Source: Bolinopsis microptera
Lineage: Eukaryota; Ctenophora; Tentaculata; Lobata; Bolinopsidae
Direction of reading: 5' to 3'
Assembly (NCBI RefSeq): GCF_026151205.1
Contig: NC_087084.1
Coordinates: forward strand, 10,195,453 to 10,259,452
DNA length: 64,000 bases
The notes beneath the pieces are model-generated. The model did no database searches. It saw only the letters and a program-made list of their open reading frames with translations, and had not been told where the DNA came from. Position numbers and translations under genes: made by a program. Shown here one piece after another: positions 60,808-64,000 of this stretch. Positions within the stretch are counted from its first letter, which is position 1. Each line of letters begins with the position of its first letter.

Positions 60808-63800
60808 TCACATGTTATTTGACCGGGGCCTGTTATTTCTGGGCAGGGGTAGCTTTCTGGGAGATGTGTTTAAGTTCAAGGTGTGGGGAGGTGTAGCACT
60901 CCGGACACCCCCCGCGAGAGAATTCAGTTTTTCTGATATCAGTGTCAGTTTGGTGGCCATGTCTTCAGATAGTTGTTCTAACTTTATAGTTGCAATACCC
61001 ATCTTCTCCTTTAGTTCTCGGATGTCGTCTTCGACTTCCTCGTCAATATCGCCTGGGATAAAGGATGTAACAACATGTAACAACATGTAACAACATTTAA
61101 CAACATGTAATAACATGTAATAACATGTAATAACATGTAATACGATTAGGGAGGATGAATTACATACGGGTCCTAATCGATGACATACAATGCAAGCCTC
61201 TTGAGTTATACACAAATTTCCCTCAGAGAGGAGAGCGTATTCCCTTCGATGGGAAAACTTTTTGAGGAGATGCTGCATTATACTATTATAAAAACATTAG
61301 AGAAATGTTAACATTACGAAAATATTACGGTACCTGTGGCTGGAAGTGTCATCACTTCATCTCCGACAACAGCGATGACCATTCTCTGCATCTTACGACT
61401 CATGCCACTTTTCTTGTACCTCTTAACAAGCATACGGATAAGCACTTGTTGCAGAATATCAACCTGAAGAGTGTGGCAAAACTTTAATTTTAAGATACTG
61501 AAAGGGCTTTTACTTCATTGGATTAAACATAAGGGAGTTTACCAAAATTAGCCTTCAGTATACTTTCTCATCCCAAAGTAGTAAACTCACTGACCCGTTG
61601 ATATGAGGGCTACAGTAACAAAATACACAAAATCTGCTACTATAACTATAATCATTGTAATAAAATCATGGTTATATGCTTTTACGTAAGCTCTAAGTAA
61701 CCTCTTAGTAACCTCTTAGTAACCTCTTAGTAACCTCTTAGTAACCTCTTAGTAACCTCCAAGTAACCTTTTAGCAACCTCTTAGTAACCAGGTAACCGC
61801 CAAGTAACCTCTTAGTAACCTCTTAGTAACCTCGTAGTAACCTCCAAGTAACCTCTCAACAACCTCTTAGTAACCTTGTAGTAACCTCGTAGTAACCTCT
61901 TAGTAACCTCTTAGTAACCTCTTAGTAACCTCTTAGTAACCTCGTAGTAACCTCCAAGTAACCTCTCAACAACCTCTTAGTAACCTTGTAGTAACCTCGT
62001 AGTAACCTCCAAGTAACCTCCAAGTAACCTCCAAGTAACCTCTCAGTAACCTCGTATTAACCTCGTAGTAACCTCCAAGTAACCTCTTAGTAACCTCTTA
62101 GTAACCTCTTAGTAACCTCTTAGCAACCTCTTAGTAACCTCTTAGCAACCTCTTAGTAACCTCTAAGTAAGCTACCACAGTGCCTCCATAAAGTTCAACA
62201 ATAGTCAGGCAACTATAACGCATCCTCTCAGTGTAGACGATATACAAGTCATGGGCTTCATTTGACTGTGTGTGACAACGCCTGTTACGTTATCTATTCA
62301 TTTATATCCTCTGTGTATAATCTGTATCCGACACGTGCTGAGCATGTACTGAGCCATGTGTGTTATCAGACTCAGGACCTATTGGTGCATTAAATAACAG
62401 ATTAAATCTATAAGATAACTATAAACGAGAGCATTTACAAGCAGTAACAAGCAGTAACTAGCAGAATTTATGGAGTCCGGTGTCTTTTTTATGTCTGACT
62501 CAAAGCTGAACACTTAGCACTGGTCCTTACGATAAGTTTTGCTAAATCTGTTCACTAAAGTTTTATGTTTCATATAGTATCATGGCGACTACAAAACAAT
62601 ACAGATATATGTATTATATTATGTAATATGTATAACCTTCTCCCCACTAATAGTCGATACTATACGTTTACGTAATGAGCAACTATCATCTAAATGGAAA
62701 TTCAGACTTTGAAGTTATACACATTCGAGAATGTATTTCTATGCAGCGATTCACAGTAAGGAGTCTATTACGTAATCACTTTTTGGCCAATTTGTAACCC
62801 CCCCTCCCCCTCCGTAATTAGTTTTACACATAGCTATTGTGTTAAAATTACACTAGCGTAATCATTTATAAACCCCTCTCTTCCCCTCATAGTACCTTAG
62901 TTCCCAAAAATGTTCGTGCCAAAACTTTGGGCTCAATAAATTTGAAACAACAAATTTGGGCAGGAAATTCGGACTTGTTGGGTTACGAAAAATTTGGACA
63001 ATTTTGCTCTCTAATCAATGATATTTCATCAGTCTTAGATTATCAAAATAGACAATATATTAGCTTATTTTATTTAAATATAGTGTCGAAGGCAGTCAAG
63101 CAACTGAAATTGAAGGCAGTGGATGACAAACTTGATAATTTTAAAACGACTCAAATGCAATACAAACACATTCAAAACAAGTTACTTTTTATTCGACAAA
63201 AAAATTAATGGCACATAAATTTATGTCCCAGATTTTTAGGAACTAATGTATGTGATTCACATAGTTCCCAAAAATTTTTGAAGTGTGAACAAACTCAATA
63301 AAATATGCAACAGCTTACCTTGGGTTGTTCGAACACGTCAACATCTATTTTCTCTGAGGACTTATCAGCATCACTAAGTTTACTAGAGGAGGGATAAGCT
63401 TTGTTGCTCTTGTTGGACGCCATTTCGTTCCTTTCTCTAACATTATCCTCGCTCTCAGCACCAGACACTATCAATAGGTGCTAAAATTACAGTTTCTCGT
63501 TAGACTTATGTGTAGATTTGAAAGTTTCTCTACTCGGGTAAGTACTGCTAAGATTGGTACTGCTAGAGTAAATACTTCTCATTTTTCTTCAGGAATAACG
63601 CCTCCCTGTTCTATTTCTCAGAATAATTCTCTTCTCAATTTTACTCTCCCAATAATCCTCTTTTCCTTACAATTTATCTCCAGATTATTCTTACCTCGAT
63701 AGCTCTTTTAGCTCGTTCACTTCCACAGGTAAGAATTAAAAACTTTGCTATGCTCGTGCAAAAGACTGTCACAAGGTTAAAAGGAGGGATTATAGGATGG

Positions 63801-63862
63801 GCCTCTTTAAACTCCTGAACCAACGAGGCTCGAGCAAACTTCCACTCAACATCCGAGTTATC
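60808..63862 (-). CDS. TRPC-like cation channel, C-terminal exons (gene runs off the right edge)
   Basis: Exons in transcript order: 63862-63695 (56 codons), 63480-63319 (54), 61463-61334, 61052-60808 ending TGA; phases 0,0,1, with good splice sites (TACCTCAG-type, TTTTAG, CTTCAG and ATCCCAG acceptors; GTAAGA, GTAAGC, GTACCG donors). The first exon reads DNSDVEWKFAR, the TRP-box region after the last membrane span, followed by PIIPPFNLV. Exon 3 holds IRMLVKRYKK, which fits the calmodulin/IP3-receptor-binding (CIRB) region of TRPC channels. Exon 4 is a coiled-coil (EEVEDDIRELKEKMG) continuing to LSEKLNSL, then a Pro/Arg-rich tail. Exon 2 is a Ser/Lys/Asp-rich linker. The membrane domain and N-terminal ankyrin repeats must lie at higher coordinates outside the window. 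Confidence 0.88.
61067..61141. repeat. 10-bp repeats (AACATGTAAC)
   Basis: About seven copies of a 10-bp unit in the intron directly upstream of the last TRPC-like exon. On the gene's strand they supply a T-rich tract close to the acceptor. Confidence 0.85.
61683..62166. repeat. 11-bp minisatellite (TAACCTCTTAG)n, about 44 copies
   Basis: Head-to-tail units of TAACCTCTTAG with recurring variants (CTCCAAG, CTCGTAG, CTCTCAAC). Variant order repeats in blocks: the run CTCCAAG-CTCTCAACA-CTCTTAG-CTTGTAG occurs twice about 120 bp apart. It lies in the TRPC-like intron. Confidence 0.95.
62897..63246. mobile_element. possible 350-bp MITE in the TRPC-like intron
   Basis: Ends TTAGTTCCCAAAAAT and the complement of TTAGTTCCTAAAAAT form 15-bp inverted repeats with one mismatch. 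A third ATAGTTCCCAAAAATTTTTG lies just outside at about 63262. The interior has a 93-codon open frame (62927-63208) without family features. No clean target duplication. Confidence 0.4.
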
Positions 63863-64000
63863 CTGAGGTGTTGGGTTATCAAGGAAATTGTCAACGAATT
63901 AGTGGAATATGTTGAAATGGCGCAGGTAAATAATGGCTTGGAAGTATATAATATATACATTGAAAGCTGTTTTATTAAAATCAAAAGTATATAAGGAAAT

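Noticed and set aside
62927-63208. 93-codon plus-strand frame in the TRPC-like intron
   Set aside because: AT-rich composition, no ATG context or family features, and enclosed by MITE-like inverted ends.
63797-63926. Plus-strand exon starting ATGGGCCTCTTTAAAC with a GTAAAT donor
   Set aside because: The opposite strand encodes the TRP-box stretch VEWKFAR and PIIPPF in phase with three further TRPC-like exons, which is far more specific.

Overview
The window is AT-rich DNA from an animal genome. The evidence is spliced genes with GT-AG introns that encode metazoan families: a TRPC-type channel C-terminus, rhodopsin-like GPCRs, a type II membrane glycosyltransferase with a ricin-like lectin part, and secreted M16 metallopeptidases. 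Non-coding DNA is crowded with minisatellites and fold-back transposons. A non-bilaterian such as a cnidarian is plausible, but the sequence alone does not fix the taxon.

Left part (1-21 kb). This holds a 38-bp minisatellite, a TATA-driven four-exon gene for a secreted, dibasic-rich protein that looks like a peptide precursor, and several short-unit satellites. A 1.08-kb fold-back element with an 8-bp target duplication follows, then a seven-exon minus-strand gene of unknown function (15154 down to 11225). A weaker small-exon minus-strand candidate lies at 17.4-16.1 kb.

Middle part (21-43 kb). This is a segmental-duplication cluster. Two near-identical intronless GPCR genes point toward each other (22.2-23.2 kb minus, 41.2-42.2 kb plus). 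They bracket two tandem minus-strand copies of a two-exon glycosyltransferase gene (25.7-28.6 and 31.9-34.5 kb). Each copy carries insertions the other lacks, so each gives an 'empty site' for the other: a 1.2-kb insertion with a giant TG tract, a gag-bearing retroelement, a 241-bp TA-flanked MITE, and a 1.56-kb fold-back element with an 8-bp target duplication.

Right part (43-64 kb). Two tandem M16 peptidase genes (43.8-48.9 and 55.2-59.6 kb) each have eight exons with identical intron phases, a signal peptide, and the full HxxEH...E zinc site. Between them lie a 1.85-kb satellite of 11-bp units, a TTAA-flanked fold-back transposon and a reverse-transcriptase remnant. The window ends in the last four exons of a minus-strand TRPC-like channel gene (63862 down to 60808) that continues beyond the right edge.

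Most coding sequence here is split into exons without their own ATG, so several genes were recovered by joining splice sites with matching phase. All exon joins are inference from sequence, without transcript support.
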